64,000 bases of DNA from Chlorella sorokiniana (Eukaryota; Chlorophyta; Trebouxiophyceae; Chlorellales; Chlorellaceae): contig CP084618.1 in the NCBI GenBank assembly GCA_025917655.1, positions 806,001 to 870,000 on the forward strand, given 5' to 3'. Shown piece after piece: positions 24,201 to 33,402 of this stretch; the stretch's first letter is position 1, and every line of letters begins with the position of its first letter. The position numbers and the translations under genes were made by a program. The notes beneath the pieces are model-generated. The model saw only the letters and a program-made list of their open reading frames with translations, was not told the origin of the DNA and did no database searches.

Positions 24201-25662
24201 CTCCTGTGCGGCCCCTCGCCGTCCGTGCTTCCTAAATCTTTCATCTGATTCCTTCCTTCTGGCCCCTTCCTTTCCTTCCGCTTCCTGTTTCTCAGGAGGA
24301 GCGCGCCGCCCAGCAGCGCTTGCAGCTGTGCTACCGCCGTTGCTTCGAGCTGGCGGCGGCGGCGTACGAGCGGGGCGACAGAGCCACGGCTGACGAGCTG
24401 CGCGCCAGGGTGGGTGGAGGGGGCTGCTGGGGCCGCTGCGCGCACCGTGTGGCATGTCAGCCGCACGGCTGGCTGGGGACGCCACTGGAAACGCTGGGAG
24501 GGTTGCTCTGCCAGCCGCGCTCCCCACATAGTCGACTGCATTGGCTGTGTGGGTACCGCCTGTACCGCAGGGCCACGAGTACCGCCAGCAGTACGAGGAA
24601 GAGCGACGGCGCGCCTCGCGCCGCATCGGCAAGCGAGTGTGAGTCGCCGCGTGGGGGTGGGGGGTTAATGAGGGGATCGCGCATACACTTGTGCGCAATT
24701 CAGAACTTGCTGCACTGTCACCTTTGGGCTGCACGAGTTGCGCAAGCTGTGCAGCCTGCTGTGTCGGCTTCACCGCCTGCGCTTGCACCCGTCCCCTCAC
24801 CCCGCTACCCTCATCCCCCCCTTTTTCCCCGCTTCAGCAACGCGGGCACCCTGCCTGTCATCAGCGTCGACCTGCATGGCAAGTACGTGGATGAGGCGCT
24901 GGAGACGGTGGAGGCCGGCATCCGCTCGCTGCCCGAGGTGCGCAGCGGCGGCGGCGGCTCCGCGCTATTGTTGACCTCTAGATAAGGTTCACTCGTTCAC
25001 CCAGGGGGGCTGTAGGTGCCGACGCCTTGCTCTCGTGCGGTGCAGCGGCGGCGCAAGCCAGCTGCTTCAGGCTGGGCACCCGCCCCCCACACTGAGCTGG
25101 AACCCACTGTACTGGAAACCCCTACTTTCTTCCCCCGCAGTCCATCCCCGGCGGCGTCGTGGTGCGCTACATCACGGGCAAAGGGTTGCACAGCGCCGGC
25201 GGCGCCGCCGCATCAAGCCAGAGGTGCGTCTCGGTGCAGCGAGGCTGCCACGCGCTGTCGCACGCTGCCTGCCGCACGCTGCTGCCGGCGCTGGCGCCGG
25301 CACCCGGCTGCCCCTGTGATGTGGGCCTGGAGCGGCTGCTGTGTGTTGCCGCCTTCATGCTTGCTAGTACTTCCCGCCGCCGCTTTCAACGGCGCCGGCA
25401 AATGCTCCACTCGCCACGCCTTGTCCCCTTGTTTCCATCCCCACTCGCCCCCATCCCCACCACGCGCGTTCTTTTCACTTCCTCCCGCCCGTACTCCCAC
25501 CCCACCCTCCCTCCATCCCCTTCCGCCCCGCCCTCACAACGCCCGCCCTCTCCCCCTCCAAACCCCCCTCCCCTTCAGGTGCTGCGCCTGCTGAGCCAGC
25601 GGGGCCTGCCCCACGAAGACCGCGGAGGCTTTGTGGAGGTGACGCTCGCGCCCGCCGCCTGA
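21204..25662 (+). CDS. CUE-DUF1771-SMR protein (CID7-like)
   Basis: Four CUE/UBA-like three-helix modules come first: FESLAELFPNLGFNVLRDVV with CDNNHDVALERLLAM across an intron (21240-21480); DFHSDMFPNLRREV with YSETPQVALDQLMML (22675-22990); EKLQLLIAEFGSLPPGEVS (23255-23390); and a fourth near 23520-23880 ending SGDLAATLRTLREAGY. Next is DUF1771 (ATYRRNQAIFQ, ELAAAAYERGDRATADELRA, about 24030-24640). The SMR domain closes the protein: VISVDLHGKYVDEALETVE, GGVVVRYITGKGLHS, GLPHEDRGGFVEVTL (24840-25662). DLHG and the ITGKG loop are hallmarks of SMR, a nucleic-acid-binding or nicking fold. Arabidopsis CID5-7 have CUE, DUF1771 and SMR; four CUE-like units is more than I know of. The start is the ATG at 21204. 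A role in ubiquitin binding or RNA decay is inferred from the domains. Confidence 0.85.
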
Positions 25663-25895
25663 TGCTCCTGAATAGGCCTTGCATCCCGACGGGCAGACCA
25701 GCGCGTTCCTGTCAGGCAGACCAAAGGGCTGCCTGGCACGGTTGCGTTGCTCCCCATCCCCAAGCTCCTTTTGGCGGTGGTGGCAACAAGCCATGCAGTT
25801 GCTGGCGAAGCACAGCGAGCTGCAGGCTCACAACCACAGCGTGCTCAGCTTGCTTTGCTGCTGGGAGGCCGATGCTGGGGACGCGTCTCGGGCGT

Positions 25896-25900
25896 TTACA
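25896..25900 (-). terminator. TGTAA poly(A)-type signal for the FHA gene
   Basis: TGTAA on the minus strand, about 230 nt beyond the FHA stop. Confidence 0.4.
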
Positions 25901-26012
25901 CAGCTTGCATGGGAAGGCTGGCCGAAGCTTCAGGGGTGCAGGGAGCAAGTTCTTGAACAGCGGCAGCAAAAACGAAGCGGCAGCGCCATCTATCATCAAC
26001 GTGCGTCTTTCG

Positions 26013-26017
26013 TGTAA
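26013..26017 (+). terminator. TGTAA poly(A)-type signal for the SMR gene
   Basis: TGTAATA about 350 nt after the SMR stop on the plus strand; the first TGTAA seen there. Confidence 0.35.
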
Positions 26018-26127
26018 TAACAGCATCAAACGGCGGGATCCAGCTCAGGGACATACACTCGAGCAAAACAGGCGGCGGCTGGGCGCGACTCCAAAGCGCG
26101 GTGGGCGTGCGCTGCACAGCCGGCGGC

Positions 26128-27664
26128 TCAGGTTTCAGCAGCCGGCTCGGCGGGCGCGGGCTCGGCGGCGGGGGCCTCCGCGGCAGGAGCGGCCGGTGCA
26201 TCTTCTTCGGCGTCCAACCGGAACTGCGCGGCGGGTGGGCAGCGTGCACAGCACACGCAGCGTGAGGGCTGCCTGGCAAGCCACGCATATTAGAACAGCT
26301 GTGAGGCACCTCTGGCACAGAGCTGCGCGGCACAAGGCGACCAAACAGTGCTCAACAGGGCATCCAGAAGGGCGGTTGTCGGCCCGGTCAAAACCGGCGG
26401 CAGCCCCGGCCACGGCTGGTCACCGCGCAGCACCCACCTTGGCCAAATACTTGTCGCCAAACACCACCTCCTGCCCCACGCCCACCTCCACCTGTGCGTG
26501 AAATGCAAGCGAAGCGTGGGAGCGTGTGAGCAGGCGGCGTGCAAGGGTAGGCGAGCACGCGCGCGTGCACGCGGTGAGGCAGCGAGTGGCGTGCGGGGGC
26601 GCGGCAGGAAAACCGAGCGGCATGCGGGCGCCCGCCGCTGCTGCCCTCACCGCCTGCGTCGGCTCCAGCTCCTGCCCGTCCAGGTAGGTGCCGTTGGTGG
26701 AGCCCAGGTCAGTGAGGACAATGGAGTCAGCGCCGACGCGCAGAGTGGCATGCCGGGTGCTGCGCGGCGAGCAGAGCGGCAGTCGGGGCGGGCGGGCGGG
26801 TGGGTGGGTGGCTGAAGCCTTGGCGGCGCGCTGCCACGGCTTACGCTGAGGGAGGGGCGGCGGCTGCTGCGCGCTGGGGGCCAGCGATGAGCTGGCAGGA
26901 AGGCGGCGGGCCGGCGCAAGCAGGGCGGCCGGGGCAGCGCAACGGCGGCGAGTGCGGCATGCAGGCATATGTGTTCGGCTTGCCTGACTGTGGGGATGGC
27001 AATCACGATGTCGGCCGGCGGCGCGCGGCCCACCTGCACCGCAGCAGAAAGAAAGAAGGCGCCTGGGGATGGTGGGCGGGCGGGGGAGGCAGGCGGCGCC
27101 GCTGCGGTGCTCGACATGCTGCGATCCCGGCGACAGCGACCTTGATCCCAGGCTTGGCCACCAAACCAGCTGCTGCTCAAGGCAAGCTGTTGCACGTTGC
27201 GGGCGTGCAGCGGCCCGCAAGCCAGCATAAACTGAGTGAATCGATGCGGTGCGCAGCGCGCAGAGCAGAGCCGCCGCACCTCGTACAGGCCCTGGTTCAG
27301 AGAGATGGCCCCTGGCGCCGCCACATCGTCGTCCAGGTGGTCAGTGGTGCCCGGCCCTGTCGGAACGAGCCGCAAAGCATCGCACACCTGCAGCCGCCGC
27401 ACTGAGTGGCGGCGGGCGGCGGCGCCGCCTGCTGGCAGCGGCCGCGGTGGGGGAGCAAGGGTTGGGGGGTCGGTTAGAGAGCGATCGGCGCTCAGGAGGA
27501 GGTGCCTAGCGAAGTGAAGGCCGCAGGGCAAGCGGTGCGATGCAGATAAGCGAAGGCCGATACCAAAGCCATCTGGGTGGCAGTTCGAACACCCGGGCGG
27601 CTTGCAGCTCACCAGGGCGGCGCAGTGCAACGGAGCAGGGGCGCAGTGCAATGCTGGTCGCCAT
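26128..27664 (-). CDS. FHA-domain protein, probably plastid-targeted
   Basis: The first exon (27613-27664) reads MATSIALRPCSVALRRP, short, basic and Ser-rich like a chloroplast transit peptide. It joins in phase to VRRLQVCDALRLVPTGPG and APGAISLNQGLYE, then the FHA domain: EVGRAPPADIVIAIPTVS, TRHATLRVGADSIVL, TDLGSTNGTYLDGQEL, VGQEVVFGDKYLAKF. The phosphothreonine-binding residues of the family are present (GR, S..RH, GSTNGT). The S-TRHA junction is made by a GC-AG intron (donor GC at 26983-26982), which the reading frame confirms. The protein ends in an Ala/Pro/Glu tail. Small plastid FHA proteins of this shape occur in land plants (for example At2g21530 in Arabidopsis); their partners are not well known. 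Confidence 0.82.
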
Positions 27665-28114
27665 CACGCTTGCTTCCGGCACGCGTGCCAAGCGAGTCTC
27701 GACACACCCAAGCGCAACACAAGCTTTTCAGCCTTGGGTGGTTGACAAACGGCAGATGATGGCAGCAAGGTAGCGATGCACCGAGCGCCAGGTTCAAAGC
27801 CGCTGGGGTAAACAGGGTGGAAGCTCTGGGTCGGCCACGTCAGCGATGGTGCCGCAGCATGCCGCTCCACCAGCGCAAGATTCACCCCCTCGACCTCATG
27901 CTGTGATCGCTGCGGCCTCACCTCGCTGGTAAAAGTGTTACAGATCGAGGAGGTGCAACAGGAGGCGATGCATGCAACAAGCCAGTAGCCCACGCATGCC
28001 TCTAGGCGCCCGCCAAGTCTTCCCGCTGCGCTGCTTGGCTGCACCAGAACCGTGGGGGAGGGGAGCCAGGAGCAAAATGAGCATCAAAGAAACGACAGGC
28101 GTCGAGGACATTTC
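27665..28114. other. Spacer between FHA gene and unrecognised gene
   Basis: This holds the FHA promoter and the 3' end of the next minus-strand gene, with a TGTAA at 27938-27942. No coding segment is convincing. Confidence 0.45.
27938..27942 (-). terminator. TGTAA poly(A)-type signal
   Basis: TGTAA on the minus strand, about 175 nt past the stop of the 28115-31958 gene. Confidence 0.45.
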
Positions 28115-31100
28115 CTAATTCAAGCAGTTGGGTAAGGTGCTAGCAGTGGCGCCATGCACGCCGCCGCATAGCCAGGGGTTGCGTGGGGTTGGGCAAGGCA
28201 GCGGCGGCGGAAGCAGCAGCTCGCCGCACCTGATGGCCCCTAGCAGCATGCGGCGCAGCGGCTGCGTGCCCTCGTCCAGCAGCTGGAACACGCTGGGCCT
28301 GCATATCGAGCACAACGTGACGCGACGTGGCAGATCAGCAGCGGCGGCGGCCAAGCTAGGAGGCAGCAGGCAGCCTTCAGACTAGCGCCCCTGCCGTTGG
28401 CGCACGACAGCAGCAGCTGCAGCAGCAGCGGCGCAGGAACCGGGCGGAAGGGGGACCAGCTGCAGCTGCCGACCAGCTGGTTGGCAGCTGCTGCAAGAAG
28501 GGGCTCGCACCTGAGCGGCAGCGCCACCTGCTCAGAGGGCGGCCGCGGGAAGGAGATTTCGCCGTTGGGGCCGCGCTCAGCAATGTACTGCCCCTCCCGC
28601 ATCTCCCAGGGACGGAAGCTGCAAAGAAGGCAGGCAGCATGCGTGTTGAGGGGTTGTGTGTGTGTGTGGGGGTGGGGGGGCGGGCGCCGAGGCCGATGGG
28701 ACACGAGCGCAGGCAGCACAGCACAGCATGCCAAAAGCCGGCACAGACGGGACCGGCCTGACATCCAAATGAGCGCATGGAGGGAGGGAGTGCCGGCATA
28801 AGCTCGCCGTGCACAGTGGCCGCATTCGCAGGCGGGCACCGCTGTCCTCACCAGCAGGCGCCCCAAACTCCCTAAACATGCCCCGCTCCCCTTCACCCTC
28901 GAAACCCACGCACCGGAAGCCGTTGGCGGCCCACAGCATCGCGTGGCCCACATCTTTCTTTCCCTCCTCGTCCAGCGGCTCATCCCCCAGGAACAGGTCG
29001 AACACGGAGGCTGCGGTACAGTCAATCACAACGAGCAGTACGGGTGGTCAGCACAGGCAAGGACGCATGCACCAAAGGGCCCAGCAGCAGAGCCGGGGGG
29101 GGGGGCGCGGCGGCGGCGGCGGCCTCCAGTCGGCACAGCTCGGCCAGGGCTGAGGCTGGCAATTGCTTTTCGGGCGGAAGGAAGCAAAAAGGAGCTGCGG
29201 GTAGCGCGCAGGCAGCAAGCTGCGGCTTCCGAGCGGGCGGGGCGCACCCGTCAGCAGCGTGCTGCGGTTGACGACGATGCGGCTCGTCTTGCGGTCCTTC
29301 AGCCGCCCGGCGTGATGGCTGTGGGGCGCGAGGGGGAGAGGCAGGGGTTGAGCAGAGGCATGTTGTGGCTGCCAGAGGCCAGCACAGGCATCACAGGCCG
29401 CCTGGCCACCATCCATCCGGCTGAGCAGGGCTCTTGGCGCCGCGCTGCTGCCGGCAGCTTCCAGCTGTTGCTGTTTGGGCAGCACCCACATGCCTCCCCC
29501 TCCCACCCCTAGCTGCCAGCACCGAGCAGGAGGCACACATTGCGCCCCCTTCACAACACCGCCATCACCGCCCGCACAAACCCTTCACCGCCCCCTCACC
29601 CTCCACCGCCAGGTGCCCCGCGTTGGTGGTGCTGAAGATGAAGTGCGTGTCAGGCTTGATGCAGCCGCGCTTTGCGTCCATCCAGCCCGCTGGAGCCACG
29701 CGCTCGTCTGCGGGGGCAGGGGCACGGGCAGCTGGTGGTGTGGATGTGTGTGTGTGGGGGGTGGGTGGGGGTGGGGGTGGGGGTGGGGGGCAACGGGGCG
29801 GCGGCGCGGCGACAGGCATGCACAAATACAGGGGATGGATGGGGTGTCGCGGAGGGGAAGGATTTGTGTGGCGTTTGGGCGAAGTGAGTGAGGAGTGAGA
29901 GCGGGCAGGAGGCGCAGCGCAGCACCCACCGTCAAAGGCGCGCACAAAGCTTTGGAGGGCGGCCCGCTCCGGCGCGGGCAGCTCGCCGCCGCCGCTCAGC
30001 GCCTGCATGCTGCGCTCCAGCTTGGCTGTTGCAAGGGGATAAGGGGGAGGGGGAGCGGGGGCAGCGGAGGGTTATGCTACACCCCGCTGCTCCTGTGACA
30101 GAGCAGTGTGCGGGCATGCAGGGGCAGCAGATGGCACGCGGCTGGGAGCGCGGTTGTTAGAAGAAAACAGAAGCGCAGGGGGCGCACCCGCCATGGCCGC
30201 CCGCATGTCTGCCAGCGGCAGCGGCCGCGACGTGACCACCATCAGGGTCAGCTCCATCTGCAGGGAGGAAGCCGGGAAGAAGCCGCATGGCAGGAAAGCG
30301 GGCTCCTCCAAAGGGCCACGGCCGCACACCGGCACCAGCCAGCCAGCCGAGCTGCCCCGCTCGGTGCGGCGCGCAGAGCAAGCAGGCATGGCCGCCACAG
30401 TGGACAAGAGCCACAACCGAAGCGTGTCCAACACGCATGCATGCATGCATGTGTATAACGCTCACGTTCAGGCAATTGCGCAGCACATCCAAATACAGCT
30501 CGCGGTCTGTGACCGCCCGCCGTGCGCTGCGCCGCGCCCACCGCTTGCCCAGAACCTGCTCTGCCTGCTCAGTGCGCGCATCTGCAGCCACGGCGGAAGT
30601 GTGCGGCCAAGTTACGACCAAGCAAGGGGCCCAGGGTGCAGGGGCGGGGCAAGCGGTGCAGCAGCCAGTGGCAACACTTGCGCTGCATGCAGGCTCCAGA
30701 GAGGGCTTCAGCGAAAAGGCTGCAGCAGCAGCGCATTAACGCCAAGCGGACGTTGCAAGATGGAGATCAGCGGCATGCGCTCAAGCACAACCAGCGATCG
30801 CCGCCGCTCACAGATGCCCCAGGCGAAGTCTCGGCGGCCGCCGCCCAGCATGCCAACCACGGGCCGCGGGCTGTACACCGCTCCCTGGCCAAAGCGATCC
30901 TGCACAGTGCAAGCAGCGCAGCTTGATGCCGGGCTGAGGGCTCCCCACGCCCAGGCAGGCGGCTGGCAACAGGCGCACACGCAGGTTCGGGACATCAGCC
31001 CCCGGCGCTCACCAGCTCCAGCTCCGCCTCCTCCCACCACCGCAGCTGCTGCTTGTACGCGCCTGGCCGCAGCGCCTGCCCGGGGATGCACAGGTGCTGC

Positions 31101-31958
31101 TGCCAGCGGGGCATGGACCTGACCAGGGGCAGGAGGATGGGTGGTGTGAGAGGATGAGGGGGAGGGGCCGCGGTCGAGGCGCAGGCTGTCAAGGGGCTTT
31201 TTTTGGGGGGGGGCGGTGTAACAAAACGCCGTTCATGCTGGCAGGGCGGCCACCGCAGCCTAATGAGTTGCAATGTGCCACGCTGTGCTGCGCTGTGCTG
31301 TGCTGTGCCGTGCTGCGCTGTGCTCGAGCGGGCGGCGGCGGCCAACGCTCACCGGTGGGTGGGGTCGAAGGCTCCCGCCTCAAACAGCCGCCGCTGCTCC
31401 TCCACCTGGCGCTCCAGGCGCTTCAGAGAGGTTGCCTGCTGGGCAGGCCAGCGAGCAGCGCTTGTAAAATGCAGCTAAGCATGCATCCGAAATTCATGCA
31501 GCGCTAGGGCATGAGGGTGTGCATAGAGTGGAGGGAGGCTGCACAGTGGAGCCGCGGCTGGCTCTGTGCCCGCCATGATGCGTGAAACTAGAAAACGAGC
31601 GCAGAATGCAGCCGACAAGCGGCCCCGGCGAGGGGCAGGCGGCTGCCGGCTCACCTTGCCATCCAGCTCCACCCGCCGCCGCCGCGCCAGCTTGTCCATG
31701 AGGGCGGCCTGCAGCGCGTCGCGCTCCTCGGGGCTCATCGCCTGCACGTCTGCCCATATCTGCCGCGGGGGGGGGAGGGACGGGGAAGCCGGAGAGGCGT
31801 CAAAGGCAGGGACGAGAGGCAACCGCGGCAGCGCTGCCGCGCGGCCTGGCACACGCACTGGGTTGGCCACTGAGGCCCGGGCAGCCAGCGCTCTGCGGTC
31901 AGGCTGCACCCACCTTCTGGTACTCCTCAGCTGTGATGACCTTGCGATCTTGGGACAT
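28115..31958 (-). CDS. Unrecognised multi-exon protein
   Basis: I do not recognise the family. The start is the ATG at 31958 (MSQDRKVITAEEYQK), followed at once by a good donor. Exons in order give a charged helical N-terminus (IWADVQAMSPEERDALQAAL, MDKLARRRRVELDGK, LKRLERQVEEQRRLFEAGAF), a Trp-rich part (SMPRWQQHLCIPGQALRPG, YKQQLRWWEEAELELV), RDFAWGICERRRSLVVLERM, DRELYLDVLRNCLN, ELTLMVVTSRPLPLADMRAA, LPAPERAALQSFVRAF, GWMDAKRGCIKPDTHFIFST, RLKDRKTSRIVVNRSTLL, SVFDLFLGDEPLDEEGKKDV, FRPWEMREGQYIAERGPNGE, and VFQLLDEGTQPLRRMLL. Stop at 28115-28117. No signal peptide, membrane span or catalytic motif is evident. The even amino-acid mix and regular introns argue for a real, conserved soluble protein. 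It shares a short divergent promoter with RPL41. Confidence 0.65.
29745..29790 (+). repeat. G-tract repeat with quadruplex potential
   Basis: A (GGGGGT)n tract lies in an intron of the unrecognised minus-strand gene. More than four runs of at least three G occur on the plus strand, so the intron RNA would be C-rich. Confidence 0.6.
30436..30453. repeat. CATG microsatellite
   Basis: ACGCATGCATGCATGCATG, a self-complementary 4-bp repeat inside an intron of the unrecognised gene. Confidence 0.5.
31277..31325. repeat. GCTGT pentanucleotide repeat
   Basis: Imperfect copies of GCTGT/GCTGC follow one another (for example GCTGTGCTGTGCTGTGCCG) in an intron of the unrecognised gene. Confidence 0.6.
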
Positions 31959-32367
31959 GGCTCCTGCGTGCTGCCCTGCTGCTGCTGCCGCTGCCAGCCA
32001 CGGTCTGGGCTGCCGCCGCTGCCGCTGCCGCCGCCGCCGCTGGTGCGCTTACTGCTTCCCGAGGCGGTTCCGCCACTCTGGAGCCTTCTCCAAGGATGAC
32101 AACAAGCTGATCGGGGTTCTTGAAGCGAGAATGGGCGGCAGACAGGCGCTGCAAAAGAGGAAGCAGGTTTCCTTGTCGGCAGAGAGCGCGCTGCCACCTT
32201 TATCAGGCGTGTCACAAACACGGGAACGACTCGAATAAAGCAATCTCGACCAATGGGCCGTGGAACTGCAAGATGGGCCCCTGCAGGTTTGTTCCAGGTT
32301 TTCCCCTCTTAGGCACCCGTCGCCTGCCCGTGCAGGCCTCTTTCGTTTCTGTTACTCAGAAGCGAAG
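31959..32367. promoter_or_regulatory. Divergent promoter region of RPL41 and the unrecognised gene
   Basis: The two ATGs point away from each other about 410 bp apart. A minus-strand open stretch of about 75 codons (32154-31927) crosses the middle but is Ala-rich and probably chance or 5' UTR. Just before the RPL41 ATG the plus strand is pyrimidine-rich (CCTCTTTCGTTTCTGTTACTC), as in ribosomal protein gene leaders. Confidence 0.5.
32254..32279 (+). promoter_or_regulatory. Pair of site II-like TGGGCC motifs
   Basis: TGGGCC occurs at 32254-32259 and 32274-32279, 20 bp apart and about 90-115 bp upstream of the RPL41 ATG. TGGGCC/T site II elements, bound by TCP factors, are typical of ribosomal protein promoters in land plants. 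Function here is inferred from position. Confidence 0.45.
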
Positions 32368-32834
32368 ATGCGTGCCAAGGTGCGTGCGTTGTGGGTTGCT
32401 TTGGGGCTGCGAAAGGGCGCGGCAGCTCGCCATGCCTGGTCCGACCAGCAGGGGTTGTGCAGGGCCAGTGACGGCCGTTGACAGCGAGCATACAGTCGGC
32501 TTCGTCGACAGCAGCAAGCAGACGGCACGGGAACGGCGGGCGGGGCCAGAGGCATGCTGATTGATGCGCTGATGGCAGCCTCAGCGCTGCATCACGACCT
32601 CAACCAGCTCCTCATACCAGCAAACACGTGCAGCGCACGGCACCTCAGCGCTTGCAGTCGGTAGCCTGCTCGGAGAGTTAGAACACTGACTCGCCGGTTG
32701 GCCGACGCCCGCTGGCCGCCAATCAACCCAAGTCATTTGCTGATGATTATTTATCGTTCCCTTATCTGTTGCAGTGGAGGAAGAAGCGTATGAGGCGCCT
32801 GAAGCGCAAGCGGCGGAGGCAGAGGGCCAAGTAA
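32368..32834 (+). CDS. RPL41: Ribosomal protein eL41
   Basis: Exon 1 is 32368-32379 (MRAK), with a GTGCGT donor directly after; exon 2 is 32775-32834, after TTATCTGTTGCAG. Together they encode MRAK plus WRKKRMRRLKRKRRRQRAK, 23 residues and almost all basic. This is the eL41 peptide, the smallest protein of the eukaryotic 80S ribosome, a single helix at the subunit interface. Animal and yeast eL41 is 25 residues; this copy lacks two near the C-terminus. The intron falls in phase after the AAG codon. The gene is followed by a TGTAA 109 nt past the stop. Confidence 0.93.
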
Positions 32835-33402
32835 ACTGGCCCTGCCAGAGCCGCCTGCTGACAGCCGAGCGGCCTCGAGAGAGCCTCCACATGCTTGCGG
32901 CAGGGTTGGCACCCCACTGCAGCAGTGAGTGCTCCATGAGTGTGTAACACATTTGCACACACTGAAGCTTCATGGCAGTGAGCAGCACAGTGACTGCTCT
33001 GCACCAGAAGAGGCAGGTGTCGGTTGCAGCCACCAGAGTGCTGCTTCTGCTGGCTAGACGCAGATTGCCCGAGGACACGCCTTTTTCAGTGGTGACTGAT
33101 TGTTGCAAGCTGGAGGTTGATCCTCTGGTGGTCTCCTGTGAGCTGCTTGGTTAGTATGGCGGAGGGGGTGATGGCACATCCCTTCTCCCTGGTTCCGGGC
33201 AGCACGCCATGCACGACAAAATGTATGATCATCCCGACTGAGGACACACATTTTCGGAATTGGGCCACGGAAGCGATGAGCACCTGCGAAAACAACCTGC
33301 TGTGCTGTGCCTGAACACGTTTGCAGGCCTCCTGGATCGCGGCTCCCCTGCTTGATCGCTGCCTTCTGAGCGTGCATCCAACCTGTTGGGGCAGTTCTCA
33401 GG
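32835..33402. other. Spacer between RPL41 and SEC61 alpha
   Basis: This holds the RPL41 3' UTR and SEC61 promoter. A minus-strand open stretch of about 175 codons (33108-32581) overlaps RPL41 but has no family features and is rejected. Nothing else is seen. Confidence 0.5.
32943..32947 (+). terminator. TGTAA poly(A)-type signal for RPL41
   Basis: TGTAA on the plus strand, 109 nt after the RPL41 stop codon. Confidence 0.55.

Larger units (their letters stand above)
25663..26127. other. Convergent 3' regions of the SMR and FHA genes
   Basis: No gene is seen. TGTAA signals for the two converging genes lie at 25896-25900 (-) and 26013-26017 (+), so the two 3' UTRs may overlap. Confidence 0.45.

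Noticed and set aside
27570-27620. GTTCGAAC string that recalls a tRNA T-loop
   Set aside because: No flanking stems, anticodon arm or acceptor stem can be formed around it.
32581-33108. Minus-strand open frame of 175 codons
   Set aside because: It overlaps RPL41 exon 2 on the other strand and shows no family features, no donor or acceptor order and an uneven composition.
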